This document shows, in pieces, positions 9,691-20,388 of a DNA stretch of 64,000 nucleotides. Numbering within the stretch: the stretch's first letter is position 1; each line of letters opens with the position of its first letter. The notes below the pieces were generated by a model, which did not search any database, had not been told where the DNA came from, and saw nothing but the letters and a program-made list of their open reading frames with translations. The translations under genes and the position numbers were made by a program. The stretch comes from Fulvivirga ligni (lineage in GTDB: Bacteria > Bacteroidota > Bacteroidia > Cytophagales > Cyclobacteriaceae): positions 3,887,001 to 3,951,000 of the forward strand of contig NZ_CP089979.1 of NCBI RefSeq assembly GCF_021389935.1. The letters are read 5' to 3'.

Positions 9691-11058
9691 ATGAAAAATA
9701 AAGCCACGATTTTAATTATAGATGATGATGAGGATGTTTTAATAACGGCCCGAATGATTTTAAGGCCGTTTTATCAGAAAGTCATTACCGAAAGCAGTCC
9801 CAAAAATCTGGAGTCAGTACTCAGGAAAGAGCACATAGATATCATTATCCTGGATATGAATTATAAGGTGGGTGCAACTACTGGTAATGAAGGCTTGTAC
9901 TGGCTAAGACAAATTAAGTCTATAGACCCTGAGATAAAAGTAATCATGAATACGGCCTATGGTGATATTCAGCTGGCGGTAGAGTGTATGAAAGAAGGGG
10001 CTACTGATTTTTTGGTTAAGCCTTGGGAAAAGGAAAAATTGATAGCTACAGTGAATACTGTCTATCAACTGATGAACTCTGAGAAGAAGGTAGTGCGCCT
10101 GAAGGAATCTAACAAAATACTTCATTCTGATCTCACAAGTCATCTAGGGGAAATGATTGGTGAATCTGAGGCCATTAAAGAAGTTTTCGAAACCATCAGG
10201 AAAGTGGCGGCTACTGATGCCAATGTACTTATTCTTGGTGAAAATGGTACCGGTAAAGAATTGGTAGCCAGGGCGATTCATGATTTATCCAAAAGAAAAT
10301 CAGAAGAGTTCGTGAAAGTTGATTTAGGTTCTCTTACCGGCAGCTTGTTTGAATCTGAGTTGTTTGGGCATGTAAAAGGAGCCTTTACAGACGCAAAGAC
10401 AGATAAGTCAGGTAGATTCGAAATAGCCAGCGGAGGCTCTTTGTTTCTGGATGAGATTGGTAATATATCTTTAGCGCACCAGGCTAAGCTTTTGTCTGTA
10501 TTGCAAAACAGACAAGTACTGCGTGTAGGATCTTCAAAGCCTACTCCTATTGATATACGCCTCATATCGGCCACTAATAAAGATATCAGCGCGATGGTTA
10601 ATCAAGAATCCTTTAGGGAAGATCTTGTGTATCGTATTAATACCATTGAAATATCAGTGCCAGCCTTAAGGGAAAGAAAGGGAGATATAGGATTATTGGT
10701 AAAGCATTTTCTGGCGCTATATGGCAAAAAGTATGATAAAGGATCACTGACCATCAATGCTTCTCAGGTAAATAAATTAGAACAATATTCATGGCCGGGT
10801 AATGTGCGTGAACTACAGCACGCCACCGAAAGAGCTGTGATTATGTCATCAGGTACAGAGCTATCTGCAGATGATTTCATTACTAAGAAAAGTTTGGTAA
10901 ATGTTTCAAAACCTGAATCTCTTAATGTGGAAGATGTAGAGAGGCAGACAATTATTCAGGCGGTGGAAAAACACAAAGGCAATTTAACTAAAGCGGCCAA
11001 AACTTTAGGTTTTGGCCGTAGTACGTTATATCGTAAAATGCAAAAATACGGCTTATAA
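9691..11058 (+). CDS. Sigma-54-dependent response regulator (NtrC family)
   Basis: A 455-residue transcription activator. Residues 1-120 form a receiver domain with the acidic pocket at DDDED (11-15) and phospho-acceptor Asp55. The central AAA+ domain has Walker A GENGTGKE (about 183-190), the sigma-54 contact loop as GAFTDA (230-235; the classical form is GAFTGA) and Walker B SLFLDEIG. The C-terminus is a Fis-type helix-turn-helix (NLTKAAKTLGFGRSTLYRKM). I chose ATG 9691 because an in-frame upstream start at 9604 would put the two palindromic operators inside the gene and add residues with no domain match. It is divergent from the permease operon and most likely activates it. No kinase gene is adjacent; the NtrY-like kinase at 25569-26912 is a possible partner. 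Confidence 0.93.
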   Translation: MKNKATILIIDDDEDVLITARMILRPFYQKVITESSPKNLESVLRKEHIDIIILDMNYKVGATTGNEGLYWLRQIKSIDPEIKVIMNTAYGDIQLAVECMKEGATDFLVKPWEKEKLIATVNTVYQLMNSEKKVVRLKESNKILHSDLTSHLGEMIGESEAIKEVFETIRKVAATDANVLILGENGTGKELVARAIHDLSKRKSEEFVKVDLGSLTGSLFESELFGHVKGAFTDAKTDKSGRFEIASGGSLFLDEIGNISLAHQAKLLSVLQNRQVLRVGSSKPTPIDIRLISATNKDISAMVNQESFREDLVYRINTIEISVPALRERKGDIGLLVKHFLALYGKKYDKGSLTINASQVNKLEQYSWPGNVRELQHATERAVIMSSGTELSADDFITKKSLVNVSKPESLNVEDVERQTIIQAVEKHKGNLTKAAKTLGFGRSTLYRKMQKYGL

Positions 11059-11071
11059 CTGTATTTCTGTA

Positions 11072-11260
11072 TTACTTATTGATATACTCATAACTCATAG
11101 GGTTGTGCCCATAATCGTTATGAAGTACGTTTACTCCTGGGGTTCCTGAGAAACTAGTTGAGTTCTCTTCTGTTGGTCTTAATGATTTAACAAAGACTCT
11201 TTTCTTCACAAAATCACTTAGCTCTGTAGCTTGTTGTCTGTATATATCATTGATGTCCAT
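11072..11260 (-). CDS. Small protein of unknown function
   Basis: A 62-residue frame starting ATG at 11260. I do not recognise the family. It has no signal peptide or membrane helix; the N-terminal half is charged (IYRQQATELSDFVKKRVFVK) and the C-terminal half is rich in Asn, Gly and Tyr. Codon choice resembles the neighbouring genes, which argues for a real gene. It ends 13 bases from the convergent regulator gene. Upstream, 11261-11522 holds an inverted repeat TCAACA-AAC-TGTTGA (11361-11375) and the katG terminator, with no other gene visible. A chance open frame remains possible. Confidence 0.5.
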   Translation of the reverse strand: MDINDIYRQQATELSDFVKKRVFVKSLRPTEENSTSFSGTPGVNVLHNDYGHNPMSYEYINK

Positions 11261-11462
11261 GATCGTTAATTTTTTATTTCTAACATCTATTAATCAACAA
11301 CCAGGCCATATTAGTAACCCGACGTATAGCATATTTTTGAGAAAAATAAGTCTCAGATTTTCAACAAACTGTTGAGAATTGTTCAAAGAAGGCATCATCA
11401 ATCACTATATAAGAGGATTATTTTGAGATGATTTCACTGGTGATGGTTAAAGAGTGTGACAT

Positions 11463-11490
11463 AAAAAAAAGCATCCTGAATACAGGATGC
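11463..11490 (-). terminator. Intrinsic terminator of katG
   Basis: An 8-base-pair stem GCATCCTG/CAGGATGC (11471-11490) with a 4-base loop is followed on the minus strand by eight T residues (A-run 11463-11470 on the plus strand). It lies 33 bases past the katG stop codon. Confidence 0.85.
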
Positions 11491-11522
11491 CTTTCTACTA
11501 ATTAACCTGATTATAAAAGAAT

Positions 11523-13793
<2,271 letters not shown>

Positions 13794-13819
13794 TTAAGTT
13801 TGTATTTCAATATTATAAG

Positions 13820-13832
13820 TTCGATTGTCGAA
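13820..13832. promoter_or_regulatory. Inverted repeat upstream of katG, candidate operator
   Basis: TTCGA-TTG-TCGAA is a perfect 5+3+5 inverted repeat 45-57 bases before the katG ATG. The position would suit an oxidative-stress regulator, but the sequence is not a clear match to an OxyR or PerR box that I know. The rest of 13776-14002 is AT-rich and holds no gene. Confidence 0.35.
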
Positions 13833-14002
13833 TCATCTATCACCTTAAATTACTCAATTAATGACCTTGAGTCCAGTATTGTTAATTTAAAAAAACTATA
13901 GCCTAATAGAGAATAATTATATCTCGAAAACCTTTTCTGATATGAGGTTTATAAAAGTGACATGATTTTATTAAAATTGAGACTTCAGCTACCATAGTTA
14001 TA

Positions 14003-15163
14003 TTGAGTTTGAAGCACAACTATAAATCGATATTCGCCACCTTTGATCCTTACCCTTCTTATAAGGGCTCGGCCATACATATTGAAAAGGTCACAGAACA
14101 ACTAGCAGGCAAATTCCCGGACACATTACTGGTGAGTCTACAAAAGCATACCGATAAAAGGTTTCCCGAGCATCTTGATCATCTGGAATGCCCGATACAA
14201 GAGCCTAATTACTTAAAGCGTGCCCTGAAATATTCCGAGTGGCTGGATGGCGTTTTGGACAATCAGCTTAGTCTTCAGATAGGTCACTTTCGAGATGTTT
14301 GGAGTGGCAAGCCGATATTAGAACGAGCTCATATTACCAGCGTGTTTGAGGTGAACGGTTTGCCTTCTATTGAGCTGGTTAACCGATACCCATATATAGG
14401 AAATGATACTATTGAGAAAATTGTCAGACTAGAGGATGAATGTCTTCAAAAAAGTCAGCTGATAGTTTGTCCTTCACAAACCATAAAGCAGCACTTGCTT
14501 AAAAGGCATGTTTTGGAAGATAAGATTCATGTGCTGCCCAATGGCGCTGATCTTATACCTGCTTACAGTAGGCCAGATGATATGCCGGATCAGTACATTG
14601 TTTATTTTGGTGCGCTTCAGCCCTGGCAAGGTGTAGATGTGCTAGTGAAAGCCATGCAATATCTTCAAGATAAGCCAGAGATAAAACTGGTGATTTGTTC
14701 ATCGCATAAGCCTAAGTTCAGCCGTCCTTTTTACAAGTTGATAGGAAGGCTTGGGTTGGAAGATCAAATCATTTGGCGATATCAATTGCATAAGAATGAT
14801 TTGCATAGGATCATCCAGCACGCCATGTGTACAGTGGCTCCCCTTACCGAGTGTGAGCGTAATTTGGAGCAAGGTTGCTCGCCATTGAAGATCTTTGAAA
14901 GCATGGCCTGCAAAACCCCAATAATTGCTTCTGATCTGCCAGTGATACGAGAAATACTCACGCCAGATGAGGAGGTGAAATTATGCCGGCCTGGCAGACC
15001 AGCTGATGTAGCCAGATGTATAAGATTGCTTGCTGACTACCCTGATTTCAGAGAGAAATTAGCCCAGAATGCTTATGCTAAATTTATTAGTAATTATACT
15101 TGGGAAGATATAAGTAAAAGATTGTCAGTGATTTACGACAATATTTTTAAACTTACTTTTTAA
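14003..15163 (+). CDS. Glycosyltransferase family 4 protein
   Basis: A 386-residue GT-B fold glycosyltransferase. The N-terminal domain starts with FATFDPYPSYKGSAIHIEKV, the donor-side domain follows from about 200 (YIVYFGALQPWQGVDVLVKAM), and the EX7E-type motif is in EQGCSPLKIFESMACKTPII with the following ASDLPVIREIL. Such enzymes add a sugar from a nucleotide-sugar donor to a lipid or glycan acceptor at the cytoplasmic face. The only start in good position is TTG 14003; no ATG precedes the conserved N-terminus in frame. It leads a plus-strand cluster with two more glycosyltransferases, which suggests surface polysaccharide or glycolipid synthesis. The sugar and acceptor are unknown. Confidence 0.88.
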   Translation: MSLKHNYKSIFATFDPYPSYKGSAIHIEKVTEQLAGKFPDTLLVSLQKHTDKRFPEHLDHLECPIQEPNYLKRALKYSEWLDGVLDNQLSLQIGHFRDVWSGKPILERAHITSVFEVNGLPSIELVNRYPYIGNDTIEKIVRLEDECLQKSQLIVCPSQTIKQHLLKRHVLEDKIHVLPNGADLIPAYSRPDDMPDQYIVYFGALQPWQGVDVLVKAMQYLQDKPEIKLVICSSHKPKFSRPFYKLIGRLGLEDQIIWRYQLHKNDLHRIIQHAMCTVAPLTECERNLEQGCSPLKIFESMACKTPIIASDLPVIREILTPDEEVKLCRPGRPADVARCIRLLADYPDFREKLAQNAYAKFISNYTWEDISKRLSVIYDNIFKLTF

Positions 15164-15231
15164 TTTGAAATTCATCCAAGTTTGGTTTCAGATAATATTT
15201 TATATCTTGCTTTTCAAAATTAAATCAGCCC

Positions 15232-16272
15232 GTGACCGACAATAAATATTCAGAAAAATACAAGCATTTATCACCTGTTCAGCAGCAGTTTATAGATGAA
15301 AAAGTGGTGAGCACCACCATGAAAATTGATAAGTGGCTGGCGCTGCTTACCAAGGTATCTAAGTTTGATAAAAGAAATGATGATACTATAAGCTCCTTTC
15401 TGAAAGCTGCCATAGTGTGCTTCGTACTGACTTTCCTGTCTCTTTTTAGTTTACCTTTTCTGGAAGTGTATGCATTGATTCCAATTGGTATCTTTTTAGC
15501 ATCAGGCATTGTTCTATTGGTTTACCGGAAGCAGCTGAAGAAGCGTGATGTAAATAACTATCTGCGTCTATTCTTTATACCAGTGCTTAACATCCTAAGG
15601 GCGAAAGTAGGTGGTGAAGCCAAGTTATCGGCTAACCTTGATTTTAGAATACCCAGAACGGTGCTTACACCGGTAAAGTCAAACGTCCGAGGCAGAGATA
15701 TGAAATTATACTCACCCAAATACATAGTGGCCAGACTTACCATGGCGGATAATGCTGCGCTTGAGTTCGTGGTTGCCGACGATATCAAAGATTTTAGGTG
15801 GACTAAGAGATCTGCCAGTGGTAAAACCAAGATAAAGACCAAGACCAAGTTTGTACACTATTGCTTCGTGAAGCTGTCACTGCCCAAGTCTGAGTATCAA
15901 TTAAAGAAAGAGCCTGCAGGTGGTATTACCGTAATGGATCATAATGGCCATTACCTTGCTAAGGCCAAGGTGAAGATAAAAACAGTGGGTAAAGGAAATG
16001 TGCTTAAAGTGGCGGTGTTTCTGGATACCATGCAGAAAATATATAGTCTGTTCCAGCCGCTAAACCCAATCTACGACGAAGGAAAAACTACAAGGCTGGA
16101 AAGGTCTGAGCGAGATGATGTTGATGATGTGGAAGATGGTGCAATAATGATGGCTATGCCCTATTTGTGGTATGGTTCTGATTTTGACGATTATGATTAT
16201 GATGGCTTTGACTATACAGAAACCGGTGATTATGTGTTAGATGATGATTCTGTTACTGCCTTTGATAGCTAA
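15232..16272 (+). CDS. Unknown membrane protein with acidic Asp/Tyr-rich tail
   Basis: A 346-residue protein starting at GTG 15232; I recognise no family. Two adjacent membrane helices occupy roughly 56-78 and 80-98, separated by a very short turn, so both ends probably face the cytoplasm. A basic, beta-rich soluble region follows (KTKIKTKTKF, KAKVKIKTVGKGN). The tail from about 290 is strongly acidic and tyrosine-rich (DFDDYDYDGFDY). It lies 68 bases after one glycosyltransferase and 3 bases before the next, so a role in the same glycan pathway is likely but unproven. Confidence 0.75.
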   Translation: MTDNKYSEKYKHLSPVQQQFIDEKVVSTTMKIDKWLALLTKVSKFDKRNDDTISSFLKAAIVCFVLTFLSLFSLPFLEVYALIPIGIFLASGIVLLVYRKQLKKRDVNNYLRLFFIPVLNILRAKVGGEAKLSANLDFRIPRTVLTPVKSNVRGRDMKLYSPKYIVARLTMADNAALEFVVADDIKDFRWTKRSASGKTKIKTKTKFVHYCFVKLSLPKSEYQLKKEPAGGITVMDHNGHYLAKAKVKIKTVGKGNVLKVAVFLDTMQKIYSLFQPLNPIYDEGKTTRLERSERDDVDDVEDGAIMMAMPYLWYGSDFDDYDYDGFDYTETGDYVLDDDSVTAFDS

Positions 16273-16275
16273 TGT

Positions 16276-17376
16276 ATGTCTGTGATTTTATGGTTGACTG
16301 ACAACTATCCGCCCCAAAGAGGTGGAATGGCTCAGTCTTGTGATAGAATAGTTGATGGATTAAGAAGAGCTGGAGTGCAGATTGAGATCATCCATTTTGT
16401 GAATAAGGAGGTCAAGATAAGAAGGCAACAGCAGCAGAATGGTGGATATACTGCTATACCCTATGTTAATAACGAAGCTCATGTGCTGAACATCACCTGG
16501 AATCATATTAAAACTATTGGAGGAATAGACTCAATAGTCTGCTTTGGCGGCTATTTATCTATGATTGGGGCTCCCGTGTTTAGTCAATGGCTTGGTGTAA
16601 AGCTGATTACTCTAATTAGGGGAAATGATTTGGATGCCGGGATTTTCACACCAAGAAAAAGAGGGATTCTCCAGGATGTTTTGGAGGCTTCATCACAAAT
16701 ATGTGCAGTAAGCACTGACAAGGTGTTTAAGATTCAGAAGTGGCTAAAGGTTGATAACGTTCACTTTGTTCCTAACAGCATTAATATGGAGGAATGGCGG
16801 GCTACCGACAGCGAATTGAAGTTTGCTAATGATTGGAAGGCTTCAAACTCTAATGGAAAGACGGTGCTGGGATTGTTTGGTCAATTAAAAGCAAAAAAAG
16901 GGCTGGACTTCTTTCTTGAAGCATTGAGAAGAACCAGTTGGGTTGAAACCACACACTTGCTCTTGATAGGCGAAACCGAGGAGCATTTAACTGACTTGCT
17001 TGAGCAGGTAGGCTGCAGCTATACCATATTGCCATTCCATGATAGGTATGAGCTTATGAAATATTATTTGTGCTGCGATGCTATGGTAATTCCCTCCTAT
17101 TATGATGGAATGCCTAATGTATTACTTGAAGCAGGTGCATTAGGAGTGCCGGTAATAGCCTCTGATGTAGATGGGATGGCTGATGTAATTAGTGATGGCA
17201 CCGATGGTCTGTTATTCGAGGCTGGCAATGATGATGCATGTAAAAAAGCCCTGTATCAATTCTTCTCAATGAATAAGGGAGAAAGAACTGAAATGGGTGG
17301 AAAACTTAAAAATACAATTAACACCAAATATACTCTTGAAGATGAAATCAATGCTTATAAAAACCTTATGCTATAG
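16276..17376 (+). CDS. Glycosyltransferase family 4 protein
   Basis: A 366-residue GT-B glycosyltransferase. The N-terminus reads ILWLTDNYPPQRGGMAQSC, the typical GT4 opening with a glycine-rich loop. The C-terminal domain carries GLFGQLKAKKGLDFFLEAL and the nucleotide-sugar motif YYDGMPNVLLEAGALGVPVI followed by ASDVDGMADVI. The ATG lies three bases after the stop of the preceding gene, and the gene overlaps the next one (lipoprotein, ATG 17342) by 35 bases, so translation is probably coupled. Donor and acceptor cannot be deduced. Confidence 0.92.
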   Translation: MSVILWLTDNYPPQRGGMAQSCDRIVDGLRRAGVQIEIIHFVNKEVKIRRQQQQNGGYTAIPYVNNEAHVLNITWNHIKTIGGIDSIVCFGGYLSMIGAPVFSQWLGVKLITLIRGNDLDAGIFTPRKRGILQDVLEASSQICAVSTDKVFKIQKWLKVDNVHFVPNSINMEEWRATDSELKFANDWKASNSNGKTVLGLFGQLKAKKGLDFFLEALRRTSWVETTHLLLIGETEEHLTDLLEQVGCSYTILPFHDRYELMKYYLCCDAMVIPSYYDGMPNVLLEAGALGVPVIASDVDGMADVISDGTDGLLFEAGNDDACKKALYQFFSMNKGERTEMGGKLKNTINTKYTLEDEINAYKNLML

Positions 17377-17998
17377 TTTATTGAGTTCTAGCCTATTTAT
17401 GGCAGCCTGTTCTGGAGGCCATAATAGAGAGACTCAGGTAGATTACGTAGAGCCAATAGAATATCCTCAAGAGAAAGAGCCTCTGGATGCTGGTGACTAT
17501 TACTATATCAATAATCAGAAGAATATTTCACTGGCTGAGATCATTATCAACGGAAAAGACCTGGTACTACATGTAGGTGATGAAACGCTAGTGGGCGATC
17601 TTAAAAGAGATGACAAGAGGAAGTATTACGACAATAACGACAATTTCCGATATGCTGTGAAGTATAAGGATAGAGAAAGCTTTAAATTGAGAGATAGCAA
17701 TGAGGAGCTTTTGTGGAAAGTGAAGATAAAGGAAGATAAGATCAGTATTGCCAATAATGAAGAAATGAACAATGCCTTTGATATCAGAATCTATGATGGC
17801 AATAGAATAAAATTAAAGAAGAGTGATAGTGAGATCAACTCTATGCGCTTTGATCCCAATTCTGATTTTCTGGAGGTGGAGGATTACTCCCTTCGAGGTT
17901 TTAAGAATACCATGGCTCCCGCTGTTCTGATGATTCCTGATATGAAGCCTTTAGAAAAATACATTATTTGTACTGAGCTGGTGAATATTGGTAAATGA
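17342..17998 (+). CDS. Putative lipoprotein of unknown function
   Basis: A 218-residue protein with a lipoprotein signal: basic start, hydrophobic stretch, then the lipobox FMAAC with the lipidated Cys at about residue 23. I start it at ATG 17342, which gives a proper signal peptide and overlaps the upstream glycosyltransferase by 35 bases; ATG 17351 is an alternative, and the longer frame from 17297 would bury the signal. The mature part is charged and rich in short beta-like strands (LAEIIINGKDLVLHVGDETL). I do not recognise a family. Its stop overlaps the next start as ATGA, which ties it to the glycosyltransferase cluster. Confidence 0.8.
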   Translation: MKSMLIKTLCYSLLSSSLFMAACSGGHNRETQVDYVEPIEYPQEKEPLDAGDYYYINNQKNISLAEIIINGKDLVLHVGDETLVGDLKRDDKRKYYDNNDNFRYAVKYKDRESFKLRDSNEELLWKVKIKEDKISIANNEEMNNAFDIRIYDGNRIKLKKSDSEINSMRFDPNSDFLEVEDYSLRGFKNTMAPAVLMIPDMKPLEKYIICTELVNIGK

Positions 17999-18813
17999 TC
18001 GGCTTTTACGCTTTTAGTGGAGGTTTCGGTCACTTAACCCGAGTAAAGAAATTTAGCGAAAAGTGGCTTCCAGATGCATCTATTATCGTTTTTACCAATA
18101 ATAAAATTGCCTTTGATATGTTCGATAGAGAGCAGGTCATTTACTTCGATCCTGCTCTTCCTTTCACAAAGGCCATGCTCAAGCCATGGTTTCAGCTACA
18201 GCTAAAAGAGCACAAAATCACTGATTTTTATATTGATACTTTTCCTGCAGGAATGCTGGGTGAGCTAGATATGTCGCTAGTTGGACACTGTAATGTGTAT
18301 CTGCTATGCCGTAGATTAAAGTGGGAAGTCTATCAGCCCCTCATTAGTGCTCCTTTGCATTATAAAAGTAGCTATATATTTGAAGAGCTGGAGCCGGATC
18401 ATGATGTTTGGCTAAAGGAGTTTTCGTACGAGATGGAGGATGTTAAAACTATACTTGAGTTTAGCTTTCATAACTATTTATCTAGTAGTGAGTTATGTGA
18501 TTCAATTTGGGTGGTGTGCCATACGTCTTTACTGTCTGAAGTTGAGGTGTTGATAGATTATGCTCATGATCTGGCTTCGTTGGAAAAGAGTCATCCTAGA
18601 ATAGTGGTGCTCACAGACCAGCCGTTGCAAAGAGATGATGTGGAAGTGATTCAGCAAGCTGATCCAATAGAATGGTTTTCCAGAGCCGAACGGATTTTTA
18701 CAGCGGCAGGATTTAATACCTGGTATGAGCTGGCTCCCTGGAGAGACAAGCATACGGCTATCCCCTTTCCGCGTAAGTTCGATGATCAGTTTTGGCGGAG
18801 TAGATTAGATTAA
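17995..18813 (+). CDS. MurG-like (GT28-type) glycosyltransferase, short form
   Basis: A 272-residue protein. The start FYAFSGGFGHLTRVKKFSEKW holds the GGxGH-type loop of GT-B enzymes of the MurG/GT28 type, and the end has TAAGFNTWYELAPWRDKHTAIPFPRKFDDQ, matching the C-terminal donor-site region (AGxNT..E...P..). Both halves are much shorter than in MurG (about 350 residues), so it is a compact relative. The ATG overlaps the stop of the preceding lipoprotein gene. As the last gene of the cluster it probably acts on the same glycan as the two GT4 enzymes. The specific reaction is unknown. Confidence 0.7.
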   Translation: MIGFYAFSGGFGHLTRVKKFSEKWLPDASIIVFTNNKIAFDMFDREQVIYFDPALPFTKAMLKPWFQLQLKEHKITDFYIDTFPAGMLGELDMSLVGHCNVYLLCRRLKWEVYQPLISAPLHYKSSYIFEELEPDHDVWLKEFSYEMEDVKTILEFSFHNYLSSSELCDSIWVVCHTSLLSEVEVLIDYAHDLASLEKSHPRIVVLTDQPLQRDDVEVIQQADPIEWFSRAERIFTAAGFNTWYELAPWRDKHTAIPFPRKFDDQFWRSRLD

Positions 18814-18856
18814 TTTTCCTTGATTATGGCAGATATCTAATCAGAGCAAAACGTAA

Positions 18857-18919
18857 TAATCATATAATTTTGATATGATTAAAAATAATTCTACCTTGAT
18901 TAACTAATTAATTAGTTAA
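18857..18919 (+). promoter_or_regulatory. Promoter region with two perfect palindromes before the TlpA-like gene
   Basis: TAATCATAT-N7-ATATGATTA (18857-18881) is a perfect 9+7+9 inverted repeat that contains TAATTTTG (18865-18872), a match to the Bacteroidota -7 element TAnnTTTG; no good -33 element is visible. A second palindrome, TTAACTAATTAATTAGTTAA (18900-18919), is perfect over 20 bases and ends three bases before the ATG at 18923. It could be an operator or an RNA hairpin that hides the start codon. Confidence 0.4.
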
Positions 18920-18922
18920 TGT

Positions 18923-20344
18923 ATGAAAAGATCAACCTCCTACCTCTTTTTATTATTGGCAGCCAGTGTTTTTGCTGCCTGCCGGACTGAAAAAACAAAA
19001 CCTACAGTAGCTTACATTAGCGGTCAGTATGTTGGAGCTGAAGACTCTGTTCTGATTGATGTTCGTGATTATGGTAAAGAGTTAAGTTATAACACCCCCA
19101 TAAGCTTAGATACTGTCTTCTCTGATACGCTGGGTAATTTTGCTGTTACGATACCACTGTCTGAGGGAAAGGAAATTGTGCTTAACAGTGGTTTTGATTT
19201 TAATAAGATATTTGTGGAGCCTGGTGATAGCATTTATTTTGAAACCGACAATAAGCACGAAACACCTATCGAAGTAGTCTCAGGCAGAGGCAGCGATAAA
19301 TTTAAAGTGTTTTTAAAATTGCGAAGTCTAATTAATTATGGCGATTTTACAGATTTTGATAGTGCTCAGGTAGTCAGCGAGTATGATCGTAGGTTTGGTG
19401 AAAGCCAGGCGCTAATAGATAGCGTGAAGCCACATTTCTCGGAGGCATTTAATCGGTATCTGAAAGCTCAAATGATAAGGGAAAAGCACTATTTTGAAGC
19501 CAGTTTCTTTGGCTATTTAAAAAATTACAGAAATATAGATATACAGAGAGATTCAGCTGCGGCTGTGCAAATGGAGCTAGACGTATTTGATAATGCTTCC
19601 ATTGGTGATGGTAACAGTGATTATGCAATGGATTTGATGTATCTAGCAAGAAGCAAGGCCTGGAAGGCAGATACAGCTAATACTGTAAACAGAATTACTC
19701 ATTACAAACATGTGATAGACAGCTTGGATATATCCAAACGGTTTGCTCAGCAATTGCTAGCTCAAGGTTATTTGTCCTATTTAAATGAAGGCAACGTAGC
19801 TGAGCTAGAGCCTTTTCTCACTAACTACTATGAGAGATACCCTGATTCCGATTATAATGAAACGCTAAAAGATGAATATAGAGATTGGTATGCCATATCT
19901 AATGGCCAACCTGCCCCCGATGTGGAGGCAATGGATCCTGATGGAACGGTTTTCCATTTATCTGATTTAAAGGGAAAAGTGGTTTACATCGATATTTGGG
20001 CCACCTGGTGCGGTCCGTGTCTTGGCGAAATGCCTCATGCTAAGAAGATTAAGGACCACTATAAAGAAAATAATGACATTGTATTTCTATATATATCGGT
20101 GGATGAAAACAAGGAGAAATGGCTTAAATACCTGGAAGAGCATCCTGATTTTAAAGGTATGCAGGTGAACGATTCTGGTAACTTTAATTCAAATATAACC
20201 AAGGCATTCAAGGTGAGAGGAATTCCCCGTTATATTATAATTGATATAGAAGGAAAGATCTTCTCTACTGATGCCCAAAGGCCTAGTAGTGGAGAGAAAT
20301 TGATTTCGGAATTGGACAGGGCACTGGAAGGACCAGCAGCATAA
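18923..20344 (+). CDS. TlpA-like thiol-disulfide oxidoreductase, lipoprotein
   Basis: A 473-residue envelope protein. The N-terminus is a lipoprotein signal with lipobox VFAAC. Residues about 25-120 form a beta-rich domain like the N-terminal DUF4369-type domain of Bacteroidota TlpA proteins, a helical middle region follows, and the C-terminal thioredoxin fold from about 330 has WCGPC with Cys363 and Cys366 and the cis-Pro region VRGIPRYIIID. It should carry out thiol-disulfide exchange in the periplasm, for example in cytochrome maturation or redox repair. The gene stands alone, with palindromes at its start and a bidirectional terminator after it. Confidence 0.93.
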   Translation: MKRSTSYLFLLLAASVFAACRTEKTKPTVAYISGQYVGAEDSVLIDVRDYGKELSYNTPISLDTVFSDTLGNFAVTIPLSEGKEIVLNSGFDFNKIFVEPGDSIYFETDNKHETPIEVVSGRGSDKFKVFLKLRSLINYGDFTDFDSAQVVSEYDRRFGESQALIDSVKPHFSEAFNRYLKAQMIREKHYFEASFFGYLKNYRNIDIQRDSAAAVQMELDVFDNASIGDGNSDYAMDLMYLARSKAWKADTANTVNRITHYKHVIDSLDISKRFAQQLLAQGYLSYLNEGNVAELEPFLTNYYERYPDSDYNETLKDEYRDWYAISNGQPAPDVEAMDPDGTVFHLSDLKGKVVYIDIWATWCGPCLGEMPHAKKIKDHYKENNDIVFLYISVDENKEKWLKYLEEHPDFKGMQVNDSGNFNSNITKAFKVRGIPRYIIIDIEGKIFSTDAQRPSSGEKLISELDRALEGPAA

Positions 20345-20350
20345 AATTAA

Positions 20351-20383
20351 AACCCCAAGCTGATATTTATCCAGCTTGGGGTT
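20351..20383. terminator. Bidirectional intrinsic terminator
   Basis: A 12-base-pair perfect stem AACCCCAAGCTG/CAGCTTGGGGTT with a 9-base loop sits between convergent genes ending at 20344 and 20389. T-rich sequence follows on the plus strand and A-rich sequence precedes it, so it can serve both genes. Confidence 0.85.
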
Positions 20384-20388
20384 TTAAT

